Shown: positions 62,966 through 64,000 of the stretch, piece after piece | How positions within the stretch are numbered: the stretch's first letter is position 1 | Layout: every line of letters begins with the position of its first letter | NCBI GenBank assembly: GCA_000231825.2 | Contig: JH720373.1 | Location: forward strand, 1 to 64,000 | Direction: 5' to 3' | From: Tetrahymena elliotti 4EA | Taxonomy: Eukaryota; Ciliophora; Oligohymenophorea; Hymenostomatida; Tetrahymenidae | Length of the DNA: 64,000 nt | The notes under the pieces: generated by a model | What the model saw: the letters and a program-made list of their open reading frames with translations, nothing else | The model's database searches: none | What the model was told of the DNA's origin: nothing | Translations under genes and position numbers: made by a program

Positions 62966-64000
62966 TCATGAATTTTCTGTTGGAAACTCAACCTCTTCTT
63001 CCTCTTCTTTATTTTTTTATATTTTATGCAGGGCAGCCTCAAATAACGTATTATTCACTACACAGTTATCTTTATTTGATGTATTTTATTACTATTTATT
63101 GTTTGTTTCATCTTCGTAATTATCATCTTCATACTCTATTATTTCAACTTCTTGCTCTTGTCCTTTTTAAGGGACAGAAAATTAGGCTTGTTTTTTCTTC
63201 ATCAGATTCCGATTGTTTAAGAGAATATTTGAGGTTAATAAATTCATTTTTAATTCAGGAGATTCATTGTTGATGCTTAGTTCAAATTGCTGTGCATAAT
63301 TGTGCAATTCGGACTATTCTTTTTATGAGATAGTTTCTTCAGCAGAATCAAATTTTATTAATTAATTTTGAAGGTTTTCTTTTAAATCTAATGGGCTGCT
63401 TGAATCTTTCTCATTTTATCTTAATTTATATTCACCATTTATTTAATCTATGATTACATTATTTTAATTACTTTCTTATTAGATTTCCTCATTTGAAAAG
63501 TAATTTTAATTAACATTAAAAGTATTTGGTTATTTATATTCATCTTAAAACGACTTTTCTACATCTTCAGCAAGATACTTGTCAGATATTTAAAAGTTAT
63601 TCATATTATTATTTCTTAGTTATATTATATCTACTTAATGAGGTTCGACAATTTATGGTTGAATATTTGCTTATTGTTAAAAATTAAAATTTCTATTCAC
63701 AGTGTTTCTATTACTGGGAGAGTTAACTTATCTTCCTATATGAAAGCTAGCTGACATCAATTCGTTTTATTAAGGTGCATTCGATAAGCGCTCTTAAAGC
63801 TATGAAGCAATCTATTCGAAAGGAATACCATTGGCATTAGGATTTTAATGATTAGGCTCACTAAATTGTGAGACATCCTCTAACACTTATGTAATAGCCA
63901 ATACTTTAAAGTTTTTACCTTTCTTCTTTTTAATGTCCAGCTAATACACTTCCGATATTTCCTAATTGAATTAGTAAGAAAACAAAGTTAACAAAGATTT
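62966..64000 (-). CDS. 3' part of an unknown gene, runs off the right edge
   Basis: The visible exon is 62966-63961 (332 codons including TGA). A probable intron acceptor at 63962 continues past the window. The N-terminal visible part, EISEVYQLDIKKKKGKNFKV, then LAITQVLEDVSQF, looks folded. Everything after it is Asn/Gln/Ser/Glu-rich, with an acidic run near the end (EIIEYEDDNYEDE) and the C-terminus EEEEEVEFPTENS. No domain is recognisable in this part; the function must be encoded further upstream, outside the window. Confidence 0.75.

Overview
The window is eukaryotic nuclear DNA from a ciliate that is very probably Tetrahymena or a close relative. The evidence is internal. The sequence is extremely AT-rich, and every convincing gene reads straight through many in-frame TAA and TAG codons at glutamine positions and stops only at TGA. 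Genes are split by short GT...AG introns, mostly 49-65 bp. Recognisable proteins (adenylate kinase, CTU2, CCDC25, Rab GTPases, UNC93-like, GON4/YARP-like, ciliate LRR) make sense only under that code. Standard-code ORF calling breaks nearly all of them into pieces. Nothing looks bacterial, viral or organellar. I saw no tRNA, rRNA, CRISPR array, transposon or telomere.

Layout, left to right. 0.7-4.2 kb (-): seven-exon gene for a protein with about ten copies of a C-T-F-x-P motif. 4.8-7.5 and 11.0-13.8 kb (+): two paralogous ciliate membrane proteins with the same intron position, sharing a 131-bp identical tract. 15.7-17.5 kb (-): CTU2, tRNA wobble thiolation. 18.8-19.4 kb (+): a small four-exon gene for a 135-residue hydrophobic protein, invisible to ordinary ORF finding. 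22.8-25.1 kb (+): EF-hand-like scaffold protein. 26.6-27.2 and 29.4-30.1 kb (+): two Rab-family GTPases, the first unusual in its switch II and tail. 31.2-32.1 kb (-): unknown three-exon protein. 32.65-33.4 kb (-): TPR protein. 34.8-37.0 and 37.5-39.8 kb (+): tandem paralogs with a conserved phase-2 intron and a possibly PAS-like core. 40.6-41.2 kb (+): CCDC25. 42.2-43.0 kb (-): small membrane protein, weakly MUL1/GIDE-like. 44.0-46.6 kb (+): seven-exon low-complexity protein. 48.4-50.6 kb (-): GON4L/YY1AP1-like protein. 51.7-55.3 kb (+): leucine-rich-repeat gene in which each repeat is one 90-bp exon. 55.8-57.6 kb (-): UNC93-like transporter. 60.2-61.9 kb (-): adenylate kinase, five exons. 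62.97 kb to the right edge (-): 3' part of an unknown gene.

The genes form no pathway or operon; they look like ordinary, independently transcribed macronuclear genes. Local duplication is the main theme: three paralog pairs, one exon-repeat array, and at least four noncoding tandem-repeat blocks between genes. I found no clear candidate for a wholly new biological system. The best second looks are the LRR exon array, the gene-conversion-like tract, the unusual Rab, the hidden small membrane gene and the GON4-like protein.
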